From NCBI GenBank assembly GCA_034769895.1, contig CM068367.1:1317347046-1317411045 (forward strand): DNA of 64,000 nt. The letters are read 5' to 3'. The notes beneath the pieces were generated by a model. The model saw only the letters and a program-made list of their open reading frames with translations, had not been told where the DNA came from and searched no databases. Shown here in pieces: positions 11,011-21,515 of this stretch. The position numbers and the translations under genes were made by a program. The DNA comes from Magicicada septendecula (Eukaryota > Arthropoda > Insecta > Hemiptera > Cicadidae). Every line of letters starts with the position of its first letter. Position 1 is the stretch's first letter.

Positions 11011-14000
11011 TGTAATATAATTTATTACAAATATAAATAAAAAATATAGATAGTAAGAATTATATATGATTGATGTTCTTCATCACTGGATCAGTCTGAC
11101 TCCTTAAAGCCCCACTGTTGGGCTAGCCAATTTGTAATATAACTTTTATTACAAATATAAAAAGATTAAATAATGAATAATGATATTATGTTGATGTGAT
11201 CACCCAAGATTATTCTCCTTAAATATAGCAAGAATTATGTTGTCTGAATCTTGGTGTTGAACTCGCCGATGATACAGCTCCACTTTGGATTCACCAATTA
11301 CAAAGAATAAATTAAATATAAATAATGTTTTATAATTAAGTGTGATGGATTGATAATAAAATAAAATTTTGTAAGTTATGAAATTTTTGCTGATACTTAG
11401 TAAAAATGTTTAATTGGTTAATTTAATTAATTAATTAATTATGAATTAATTGTGTGTGTACTTTTCTCAGATATTTATTCTAGCACTGTAAATTATTTTT
11501 GTTTAGAAGAAAAAAATAGTTAACATTCATCATACAAATAAACACAACTCTTGTAACTGAATAATGATGTTCATTTATTGACATTCAAAATTATGCGCCA
11601 TTCAAACTGCGCATGGCCAAGGCATTGGCTGATATGTGCTCCAGTCGGTAGCGAACAAGATTAACAAAATATACCTTTTACAAGGTTAGTAATTATGGTT
11701 CTTTTAACGAGTCGAAATGGTCAGAGGGCAAGGAACAAGATACATTCTTACAGGTATTATTAAACTAAATTATTATGGCTGAAATAAAACAATATTATTA
11801 TTTAAATTGTCAATTAGGAAAATTAATATCGAACCATCCGTCGAAATGACGTCACTCCCTTCAAGCTGGCCGTGTCCTCGTGCTGGTTCGGGAATCAAGT
11901 ATGGCTGCCGTCACCTCGCTTTTGGCTGCTATGAACTGTTTGGGCTTCTCCCGCAGAAATAAATGAATATTCCCTTCCCTGCGAAGTAGTGTTGGTCCAG
12001 GAATATGGTGTAGAGTGTCCTCTCTTCTCCTGCGATGTTGTTTCGTGATGGGTTTCTTGTGAAGTGTCCGGTGTTCAAATATGTGTATACGTGTTCTGCG
12101 AATATGGTCCAAAATTGTCTCAAAATGGCCGTTGATTTCTGGTGCTTGTGTTTGATGATGTTATTACTGTTGTTTGGAATTAGTGAGGTGTTAAATATTA
12201 CTAGTTAATGTTATTTTCATTTTTTAGATAACCTCAGTTACACTCTGCATAACCACACTCGGTTTTACACAAAATTATTCTTTTTCGGTATTCTGTTAAT
12301 ACATTTTTCAACTAGTCGTCTTCACGATTAACAATAGACTAAACTCCGAACGTCGTCGTTTTAGGGTAATTTGTGATATGTATTTTTCCTCTTTATATTG
12401 TTCAATTATAAAAATATCTGTCTAAGACTTGGTTCATCATCTAAATATACATAATAAGTTTTCTTATTTTTTACTGTATTTCAAATATTTCTTAATTTTA
12501 CATAAATCTAACTACTCAGTAATATTGATTAATTAATTTTACATATTTGAATATATAGCTGGGTTTGTTTCAAGTTCATTTAAGCCCAAAAATTACAATT
12601 TTTTATAATTATTGTATGCCCTCATGTTTTGTACAAATTTAGTGTTTAAATGGTTTTTAAGTGTTTTTTCTGATAATATTTCCATGAAATAATCTTAATA
12701 ACTCCGTGATTATCTTTGTTGTTAATAATTTTGTTGTTAAAACACTTCAATATTGATTAATTTACTGTTTAGTCTGATTTGATTACCATTATAGGCCTAG
12801 TATTATTTGTTTCCAAAAGAAGTTAATTTTCTTTCCTTTGTCATTCCATTCGCTATTAATTGTATCTGTATTAATTATATTTTCAATTTCTGTGTTGTAT
12901 GTATTGAATTCTATCCCTTATTATGTAGTTTGATTCTCTGATAGATAGTTTTGGGTTTACATTACTAGTCTGTGTTTTCAAAAGTGGTGTCTTAGCTAAT
13001 CTGCTTGTACATTATATATGGTTTACAGTTTTGAACAAAATTATTACATTTCTATTTCCTACTTGCCTCTCTGCCTTACAAACTTGAAAATTAAATAACA
13101 TGATTTAAAAATATAACAGAATATCTTATATCTACTAACTTCTTTTTTTGTATCACTCAAACATAATAAAAACATCTTATGCCTAATAACACTTTCAGTT
13201 ATCAACCGTCTCTTGTGTTCCTTATAACTATTTTGGTAATATAATGAAAATGAAAATAAAAAATCTTATAATTAATGACACCTTCAGTTATTAACTGTCT
13301 CTTGTGTTCATTATAATTATTTTTGGTAACACAATTAAAAAAAAAATAAAAACATCTTATACTTATTATTTTCTTATACTACTTAATTTTTGAAAACACT
13401 TTTACTATCAAAATTGACCTCAGTCAGTAGACTGTCTTTTATTTTTTTATATAATATTTCCCTACACTGATGGTAGTTTTTTTAATAGATTTCTTACACT
13501 ACACTTTATTATAGTGTGTCACTTATTTTTGTCTACATTAATGGTAGTCTTTTAAAATAAATTTCTATTTCTTATACTACACTTTATTATAGTGTGTCAC
13601 TTATTTTTGTCTACATTAATGGTAGTCTTTTTAATAATTTTTCACATATTATACTTATGACTAGTTTACAATTCGGTTCTCTTTGGATTGTATCTTGTAA
13701 CTTGTTACTGGGTCTAAATATATTGGTTTTAATTTTGTTCAGTGGTATGTATTCCATTATTAACATTTTTTTGGAATAACTCTTCTTGTTTCTAGGCTCT
13801 TTGTAGGAATCTTGACCTATTTTGTCCTTTCTTCATTATTATATTAGTCATTTCTGGTCTTGTGGCCTCTCTGCTTCTTGACCTTATACATTTCCATTAT
13901 TAATATGGTTTTCATCCTTTTATTTCCTTTTTCTTGTCCTTCCCTTTTTTACTGCTTCCCCAATCTACTGGGTATACTGCTGGTTTATGGGTTTTTACAT

Positions 14001-14185
14001 AGTAAGTTATTTTGATCAATGGTATTTCTTTATTTTTTATTCTTATTAACAATTTTTTGACTTAATATACAGTTTCTAGTGTAATCCTTAAAACAATTCA
14101 TTCTTCTCACTCACTATGGAACTTTTCTTCTTTATTTATGTTGCATTAAGTTAAATGTTTAGCGTGATACTTTTGTTATGCTACA
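11011..14185 (-). repeat. gypsy-1 3' LTR (3175 bp)
   Basis: Matches 21516-24781 along its whole length. It is about 90 bp shorter, explained by one fewer copy of a ~95-bp unit near 13145-13345 (AACATCTTAT ... TGTCTCTTGTGTTC). A ~73-bp unit (ACACTTTATTATAGTGTGTC ... ATTAATGGTAG) is also tandem at about 13495-13630. Its first 320 bp contain extra copies of the LTR edge (see findings). An 83-residue open frame (11861-12112, minus) exists in both LTRs, but LTR identity alone would conserve it. Confidence 0.95.
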
Positions 14186-15766
14186 TATGCTCTCCTGTAA
14201 AAGTGATTAGTTCAGATCATACTCTTAGTATGGATGAAATAATTACTACTAATTCTTTTGTATTTACCATATTTTCTTCGTGATTACATGTTTTCACTTT
14301 ATATACCTTCTTTTTCCACCGTTGCTTCCTCTCAGATGATGTGTATCTCCTTCATTAGTTTCTTTCTTCATTAATAAGTGATCTTCAATCTTGTGTATAA
14401 CATTATCATTTTATATCCTTTCTTATTTGGTGCTTCCTCACCAGTATGTTTACTCCCTAACATTCCCTAACAAATTAATTGGAACAGTTCAGAGTGGCAC
14501 TTTTGGCTTCAATCCCTGCTGTCCAATACTTCAATTAATTGAGTCCAGAGGCATTATCATCTCTGCTCAAAATATAAGATGGATGGCATTTTCTACATCC
14601 AGTCATAAAAATAAATAAACAGTAAAAGTAGTCTCTTTTGACTAAAATAAACATCTTTAGATTCTTCACTTCATAATACTTTATATTAATTAATACTTTT
14701 ATACACTGGACTCTTCTTCTCTCTTAAAGCTTATTCCATATTATGTGGTTTAGGTATGTGGTATAATATACATTTCATCACTTCATCATGTTTACTTAGT
14801 AATTAGTATTTATATTTATTCTTTCTACCATCTGGTATCCAATGAGTTATTTTTATTGCTCATGGTATAACATGAATTAATTCTTTATCACTTTCACTAT
14901 AACAGTGGTTATTGCAACAACATTATCATTAATAGTATCAGGGTTTTTGGTTTCTGGTCTCACTATTTGGTCTTTACTGAGTTAGTCCTTCTTCATTGTT
15001 CCATTTTTATTAAATTATTTTCTTTGTTAGTTTGGTTAAGTTGTTTCGATTAAGTCATATGATATTCTGGTTTCCTTTCTCCTTTAGAATTTTGTATCTC
15101 TTTCTTACAAAATCTTTTTTTCATATTTATGAGTTATTTCTCATCATTCGTATGAGTAATGATATAAGCTTACTATCTTTTAACTTTAGATATTTTTATT
15201 CAACTAAATTCTTTCTTATTCATAGTTGTTTTTCAAATATTTTGGTGTAATTTGTACTTATTATTGTTTTGAATTTTGAAAATTTTTATTCATCAAAATT
15301 CTTTTTTCATCATTCATAATAGTCTTCGAATGATCAGTGCAAGTTGTCCTTACTAATTTTTGAATTTTGAAAATTTTTATTCCTCAAAATTCTTTTCTCT
15401 TCATTCATAATAGTCTTTCAAATGTTTGGTGTAAGTTGTACTTACTAAGTTTTTTGAATTTTGAAATTTTTTATTTCATCAAAATTCTTTTTGTTTCTTC
15501 ATAATTCTTCGAATATTTGGTGTAAGTTGTACTTACTGATTTTTTGAATTTGGAAATCTTTTTTTTTTTTTTCATCAAAATTCTTTTTGTTTCTTCATTC
15601 ATAAATCTTTGAATGTTTGGTGTAAGTTGTACTTACTAAGTTTTTGAATTTTGAAAAATTTTTTTTTTATTCCTCAAATTCTTTTCTCTTCATTCATAAT
15701 AATCTTTCAAATGATCAGTGTAAGTTGTACTTACTAATTTTTGAATTTGGAAAATTTTTTTTTTTC
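14186..15766 (-). other. gypsy-1 internal 3' region, non-coding
   Basis: It lies between the pol stop and the 3' LTR. No envelope or other frame is recognised. The part adjoining pol (about 15250-15766) consists of about six imperfect units of 90-100 bp, each with GAATTTTGAAAATTTTT, a TCATAATAGTCTT-type block and GTGTAAGTTGTACTTACTAA. Confidence 0.7.
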
Positions 15767-18700
15767 TCATTTCTCCTCTAAATATTTTTTAATGGGTAAT
15801 TGATTATAAGTTCCTTTTACTTTATTTGAAATGATATCCTTTAGTACATACGTATTGTTATTATTGTTTTTAATAATCAGGTATGGGCCGGTATACAGCA
15901 GTAACAACTTTTTGGTAATGCCTTCCAAAGTACTGGGTAATTCCCTGTTTTTTAGCAGTACCTTTTCTCCGACTTCATAGCTTATTATTTTCTTAATCGC
16001 CTTTTGATACTTGTTCTTGCGCCTTTCCTGGTCTTCTGCCAATTTATTGTAGAATCTGATTCGATTGAATTTGTATTCTTGACTCATGGGGAACTCTATT
16101 ATGTCTTGTATTTCTCTTGGAGGCGGTTTTTCATACATTGCCGTGTATGGCGTGGTACCTATAGCGGGGTGATATGATAAATTAAGGAATTCTTCAGTAG
16201 CTAATAAATATTCTTGCCACTTCTTTTGTTGATTATAGCAATAAGTCCGTAATATTCTTCCGACTTCTCGCAGTACCCTCTCCGCTGGATTGCTGCTGGG
16301 GTGGTAGACAGATGTCTTGTATGTCTTAATGCCCAACGTATTTAGAGTGTTTCTCCACCTCCAACCCTTAAATTGCGTTCCATGGTCTGTGATTATGGAT
16401 GCCGGGCTCCGTATCTCTGGAATGTAATGGTTTGTTATTATTCCTAGAGTCTTTAAAGTGGTGGCTCTGTTCACAGGGTACAGTTTTGTGAAATGATCCA
16501 TCATGATAATAATGTATTTGTATCGATGGCGTCCGCCACTGCGGGGAAATGGACCACATATGTCCAGAAAGACCTTTTCCAGTTTGGCTTGTGAGGTAAT
16601 TGGTATCATCATACCCTCTTTTCTCTCATTGTTGGTTTTCACCAATTGACATATCAAACAGGTTTTGAGGTAGTTTCTCGTCTTTCTATTGATACTTTTT
16701 ATATGACAATTCTCTTCTATCGCCTTGATCACCTTCATGGCTCCCATGTGACCGTATCGTAGATGATAGTCCAGGATGATATCCTTTTCGATTGTAGTAG
16801 GGATCATGATCTTCCATATCTCTTCATCAAGGGATGCTTTGATGAATAATATCCCGTTATGAACACAATAAAATTTGGTTATTGTGTCATCTTGGTTGGA
16901 GAGACGAAGTTTAATGTGGTTTAACTTCGGGTCGGACTGCTGGTGTTTGCTGATGTCCTGCACTATCTTTTCTAAATCGGATCTGTCCTTAATAATATTA
17001 TAGATTTTCAAAATGCTCTCCTTTTCGCCTTCGAACGTTTGTTCTTCCAGATTTACTCTCGACAATACGTCGGCTACTACATTTTTACTTCCAGGAACAT
17101 ACTCCCACTGTATATCGTATTCCTGCAGGGCGAGTACCCATCTGGTCAATCTACCATGGCTTAACTTGCATCTTCTCAGAAATGATATTGATTTGTGATC
17201 TGTTCGAACGGTCACTGGATATCCGAGGATATACGTCCGAAACTTCCTGCAGGCAAAGACTACACTTAGCAGTTCTTTTTCCGTCACATTATAGTTCTTT
17301 TCACACTGGTTAAGGGTTCTGCTAGCAAAGCTCACTACTAGATGGTTTCCACTTTCATCTTCTTGGTACAGTGTTGATCCCAAGCTAATGTTACTAGCGT
17401 CACAGTTTAGAAAGAAGGGTCGGTTAAAATCCGGATGGTTGAGCATTACTGCTTCTAAGAACTTCTCCTTAATTGATTTGAAGGTTTCGTCTTGTTCTTG
17501 ACCCCATCGCCATTTATTCTTGGACGATAACTGGTACTGAAACCGGGCCGTCAGTTCGGAATAATTATTTTGGAACTTCCTATAGTAGTTACACAGGCCT
17601 AAAAATGATTGTAGTTGCCTTCTGTTTTTTGGTATAGGGAATCGTTGTATGGCGTCTACCTTTTCTGTTGATGGTGTTATTCCTTGACTGTTTAACTGGA
17701 AACCCAAGAATTGTACTTCTTTCGCTATAAGCTTGGACTTGTCTAGTTTAAGGGTAACATTATTTTCAGCAAGCTTCTTCAAGACATGCTCCACATGGTA
17801 ACAGTGTTCTTCCCAATTGGTTGATGTTATTAGGAGATCATCAACATAGACAGTCGTGAATTGGAGCGCTTCTGGTCCGAGTATATGATCCATACAGGCG
17901 ACAAAAACAGCTACTGAGTTCACCAACCCGAAGGGCAACCTCTTAAACTGATAATTGCGCCCTTCGAAGATGAACGCCATGTATTGCCGGCTTGCTGGGT
18001 GCAACTCCACCTGCCAATAGCCGCAAACGGTATCCCAAGTGGTAATGAACTTCGTTCCGTGAAATCTCTTCAATATCTCATCAATTTCGCCAGGTGAGGT
18101 ACGATCGTTAATTATCATTTTATTTATCTCACGTGCGTCAAGGCAAAGCCTTACCTTCCCATTTTTCTTTTGTATAGCCACAATTGGGCTAGTGTATGGC
18201 GATTGACTGCTTTCGATAATATCTTTACTGATCATATTCTGGATCTCTGTGCGTACGGCTTCCTTCAAAGATTGTGCTATGGGATACGACTTTCGATTAA
18301 ATTCTACTGGTTCTCTGAATCGTATGGAACATTGGTAGTTCCGGATCTTTCCAGGTTCGTCCGAAAATACAGCTCGATATTTTTCATATATGTTGACCAA
18401 TTGATTCAGCTGGTTTTCCTCTAATTGCTCGGTAGTATTATGGCATTGGAAGTTACGTATCTCCCGAATCTTTTGTTGCCATAGGTCATCCTCCGCATCC
18501 TGATGTACTGGCTTGTTGTTTGTCGAGTAGTTTGACAAGTAATTCACCTTATTTTTATGGTCGAGGAGTTGTCTGGAGTCTAACATCTTGTTGTTAGTTA
18601 AATTGGCTACCCAGGTCGAACCTTCAGAAAAGAGTGATACCTTTCCTCGGCACAAGTCGATAACTGCTGAGTTTCTGCGCAATATGTCACATCCTATCAT

Positions 18701-19042
18701 GATGTTGAAAGGTAATCCGGCTGCAACAAGAAATATCATATCCACACTAATGCCCTGACTGTTGACACTTAGGGATACCTGTTTTCTTATGGTCTTGTTC
18801 TGTCTGCCGGTAGCTCCTACAAGTACAATATTATTAATAGGTAGTACCGGTAAGTTTTTGTGGCATTCCTGCTGTATCCGGTCCAACTCATTACGATTTA
18901 TTATAGAGACATTGGCTCCAGTGTCTATCATTATAGGAACAGAAATACCCTCAATTTCTGCAATGATATATATTATTTCATTGTCATTATTATTAATGTT
19001 AATTTCGCTTTCTTCTAGCAGGTCCTTACGGATATCTTTCAA
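15767..19042 (-). CDS. pol: gypsy-1 Pol: protease, reverse transcriptase, RNase H, integrase
   Basis: One open frame of about 1090 residues without stops; together with gag it would drive copying and insertion of the element. Domain order is that of Ty3/gypsy: protease with DTGA (residues 40-43); reverse transcriptase with the YVDD catalytic box (about 399); RNase H beginning LNCDAS (about 547) and containing RTDHKS; integrase with an H-H-C-C zinc module (HLRYGHMG ... CLICQLVK, about 760-800) and the D,D,E residues in LDICGPF (about 824), ITDHGTQF (about 884) and NPAERVLREVG (about 920). A GPY/F-like TGPYLIIKN tail follows. The first residue given is a TTG codon. The frame is open from about 19092 and the first true ATG lies inside the protease active-site segment. 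It is in the same frame as gag but separated from it by four stops. Confidence 0.93.
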   Translation of the reverse strand: MKDIRKDLLEESEININNNDNEIIYIIAEIEGISVPIMIDTGANVSIINRNELDRIQQECHKNLPVLPINNIVLVGATGRQNKTIRKQVSLSVNSQGISVDMIFLVAAGLPFNIMIGCDILRRNSAVIDLCRGKVSLFSEGSTWVANLTNNKMLDSRQLLDHKNKVNYLSNYSTNNKPVHQDAEDDLWQQKIREIRNFQCHNTTEQLEENQLNQLVNIYEKYRAVFSDEPGKIRNYQCSIRFREPVEFNRKSYPIAQSLKEAVRTEIQNMISKDIIESSQSPYTSPIVAIQKKNGKVRLCLDAREINKMIINDRTSPGEIDEILKRFHGTKFITTWDTVCGYWQVELHPASRQYMAFIFEGRNYQFKRLPFGLVNSVAVFVACMDHILGPEALQFTTVYVDDLLITSTNWEEHCYHVEHVLKKLAENNVTLKLDKSKLIAKEVQFLGFQLNSQGITPSTEKVDAIQRFPIPKNRRQLQSFLGLCNYYRKFQNNYSELTARFQYQLSSKNKWRWGQEQDETFKSIKEKFLEAVMLNHPDFNRPFFLNCDASNISLGSTLYQEDESGNHLVVSFASRTLNQCEKNYNVTEKELLSVVFACRKFRTYILGYPVTVRTDHKSISFLRRCKLSHGRLTRWVLALQEYDIQWEYVPGSKNVVADVLSRVNLEEQTFEGEKESILKIYNIIKDRSDLEKIVQDISKHQQSDPKLNHIKLRLSNQDDTITKFYCVHNGILFIKASLDEEIWKIMIPTTIEKDIILDYHLRYGHMGAMKVIKAIEENCHIKSINRKTRNYLKTCLICQLVKTNNERKEGMMIPITSQAKLEKVFLDICGPFPRSGGRHRYKYIIIMMDHFTKLYPVNRATTLKTLGIITNHYIPEIRSPASIITDHGTQFKGWRWRNTLNTLGIKTYKTSVYHPSSNPAERVLREVGRILRTYCYNQQKKWQEYLLATEEFLNLSYHPAIGTTPYTAMYEKPPPREIQDIIEFPMSQEYKFNRIRFYNKLAEDQERRKNKYQKAIKKIISYEVGEKVLLKNRELPSTLEGITKKLLLLYTGPYLIIKNNNNNTYVLKDIISNKVKGTYNQLPIKKYLEEK

Positions 19043-19144
19043 ATAATTACTGTATATTATTGTAAATTTTTTTTTTGTCTTTCTTCAAATTTATTCCTTG
19101 GTTAAACCCAGCAGATTGGAGCAGTAAAGGGTTATTGGAGTTTA

Positions 19145-19591
19145 TTACTGCCTCCGTTCGTTTAAATGTTCCGCATCATTACGGATTAGGCTGTTGGAAG
19201 CATCAGCTTGGAGTCCTGAAACTGCTTCATTCGGTTCAGCATGAACGTCCTGTTGGGCTTCCGTTACAGGTAGTCTTCGTTGATTGTCCAGGCTAGAACT
19301 ACGTCTGGGCTCGTACTCTCTGTAACGATTACTTCCCTGACTTCCTTGAAAGGTCTCGTACTCGTAATATCGGCTCCTTCGTTGAGGCTGGTACCTCCTC
19401 TGTCCACTGCCTTCCGCTCTGATGTAGTTAATATGGGGTCGATATGTCCTGTAATTATTGTTATTACCTCCATTCGGGTAATTCCTGTTATAATTACTAT
19501 GATAATTGTTATTAGAGGGGTTGGGGTTCCTCTGACCATTTGGAACATAATTACGGTTATTATTATAATAACCGTTGTTGTTTTGTGGACG

Positions 19592-19624
<33 letters not shown>

Positions 19625-21397
19625 GTTTTTGTTGCTGTCATTATTATTAATGCGAGGAACATGATTATTATTATTATTGTTATTAAATCTAGGTACATTA
19701 TAGTTATTACGGGTATTATAATTGTATTCGGCATTATTCCGATTTGCGGAATTATAATTATTGTTGTTACCCACATTCTGCCGATTATTATTACTCGAAT
19801 TATTGGTGTTACTGCTTGGTTCCGGCTTTTCATATCTCCTGCGACTTTGGCGGTAATAGTCTTCATGCTCATACATTTCTAAGAGCTCGGTCATTGCTTG
19901 TACAGTCTTTATTTGACTGTTTCTTCTAGCTCTTATTATATCTTCCTCATAATGGTATGAGAGCTTGCTGACCAGGCATTCTTCCGGTATTCTGGGCTCT
20001 AGATGTTTGGCCACGCACACCTTTCCCAAAAAGTACGCTGTTAGAGTCTGGTTTCCATACGGGTTGTATTTTCCATGACAGATCCCGTCTCTGGCGATAT
20101 TTTGTGTCGATTCAGACCAATATTTGGCTTTGAATAGCCTTTTGAATTGTTGGTAGTCGGTCACTTCGTCTCTTATCGCCATCCACCAATTATCTGGTAT
20201 CTCCTTGAACGATTCGTCAAGTACTTCTTTATTCTCCCTCCAGCGATTGCCTCTGTGTTTGGTGAAGTACTCTTCGATTCTGGCTAGGAACTCCATTGGT
20301 TTGTTTTTATAAAACCTGAAGTTAATTCCTTCACGATTCTCGTTGTTAGGACAACTGGTAATGCTTGTCGGTCGACTATGGAACAGGTCTATATCTGTTT
20401 GGTTCTGTCGCACCTGACTGTTGATACTGGTCACAGTAGCTTCAATGCCGTCACATTTTTCTGTGAATCGGTCCTGCACTCGCTCCCAGTCTTCACGTGT
20501 TTCTTTTAGTCTTTCCTCCAATGTCTTCCTAGTCGTTTCTTCAATGTTGTTTACCTTAGTGTTTATTTCTGTCTTGATACTCTGTACTTCTCGTTCGGTT
20601 TGACTCCATCTTTCGTCAGCTCTTGTAACCTTTTGTTCGATTACCGTTATTTCCTCTTCTACCTTCTTGCTGATTGTTTCATTGTTTTCAGCTATTTTCT
20701 TGCTCAAATCTTCCTTCAATATTTCCATTCTTCCGTCTAACCGGTTCATGTTCTCTTGGTTCGTCTCCTTCAATTCTTCTCTCAATTGTTGATTATTGCT
20801 TTCCATTTTTTGACTTGTTTCTTCCATCCTCTTGTTGGTTTCTTCCAGTTTTTGGCTTATCTGGGTTAATTCCTCTTTCGACTGTTTATTGTCAGTCTTT
20901 ATTTCCTCCATTTTCTCCTCAATTTTCTGAATATTGTCTTCCATCTTCTCTTCTATCTTCTTACTGTTTGCTTCCATCTTCTCCATCTTCTTACTGGTAT
21001 CTCCAATTTTATTACCCAATTCTTCTTTCAATCGTTGGTTATCATTCTTCATTTCCTCCTTCATCTTCTTACTGTTTTCTTCGATTTTCTCCTCCATCTT
21101 CTTACCATTTTCTTCCATTTTCTCCTCCATCTTCTTACTATTTTTTTCCATTTTATTACCCAACTCTTCCTTTGTCGTTTTAAATTCTCTGAGTAACATC
21201 TCCATCATTCTATCCAATTTTGTCTCTTCCTTTGTGGTGGATTTCTTCGGCTGTTCCTCCTGTGGTGCAGGCTTGTTTGGTTCTGCTGGCGGTAATATCG
21301 ACTCCACATCTTCCACTGGTGTCGCCTCTTTATCCTCCATGTCTACCTCCTGCTCGGCCTCCATAGCCCTTTTCCTTGATATAGCTCTCCTGTGCAT
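19145..21397 (-). CDS. gag: gypsy-1 Gag with long coiled coil and Asn-rich tail
   Basis: A 750-residue structural protein, starting at the ATG 118 nt inside the 5' LTR edge. After an acidic N-terminus, residues about 60-300 are a highly charged coiled-coil region built from KMEEKMEEN- and EELKETNQ-type repeats. Residues about 345-520 resemble the retrotransposon Gag core (NFRFYKNKPMEFLARIEEYF ... DNWWMAIRDEV ... YQQFKRLFKAKYW). Residues about 535-680 are extremely Asn-rich, with a run of about a dozen Asn near residue 600, interspersed with Arg and Tyr. No CCHC zinc knuckle is present; the Asn/Arg-rich segment probably takes its place in RNA binding (inference). It ends in tandem TAA TAA. The very long N-terminal coil is unusual for the family. 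Confidence 0.88.
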
Positions 21398-21494
21398 CTC
21401 GCTCCTTCTTCCGACCTATTGACCGCTGCCGAGCTAAAAATAGGAAATTGGACAATCGTCCTTATTTTATAACTCTATTACCTCCTACTTAAAG

Positions 21495-21512
21495 CCCTTT
21501 AGTTGGACGCCA
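21495..21512 (-). promoter_or_regulatory. gypsy-1 tRNA primer-binding site
   Basis: Three bases inside the 5' LTR the minus strand reads TGGCGTCCAACTAAAGGG, the form of a site complementary to a tRNA 3' end ending CCA. Its TGGCG-CCAAC core resembles lysine-tRNA-type primer sites. The exact tRNA is not established. Confidence 0.7.
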
Positions 21513-21515
21513 ATT

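Noticed and set aside
14186..15766. Possible env gene in gypsy-1
   Set aside because: No long frame, signal peptide or transmembrane pattern on the minus strand; the region is tandem repeats and A+T-rich spacer.
19280..19882. Long Ile/Val-rich open frames on both strands opposite the gypsy-1 Asn-rich region
   Set aside because: They are antisense or shifted readings of AAT/AAC-type repeats; the hydrophobic composition is a by-product of the repeat, not a membrane protein.
20674..21422. Ser/Phe/Pro-rich plus-strand open frames over the gag N-terminus
   Set aside because: Mirror readings of the charged coiled-coil repeat on the minus strand, with no motif or start context of their own.
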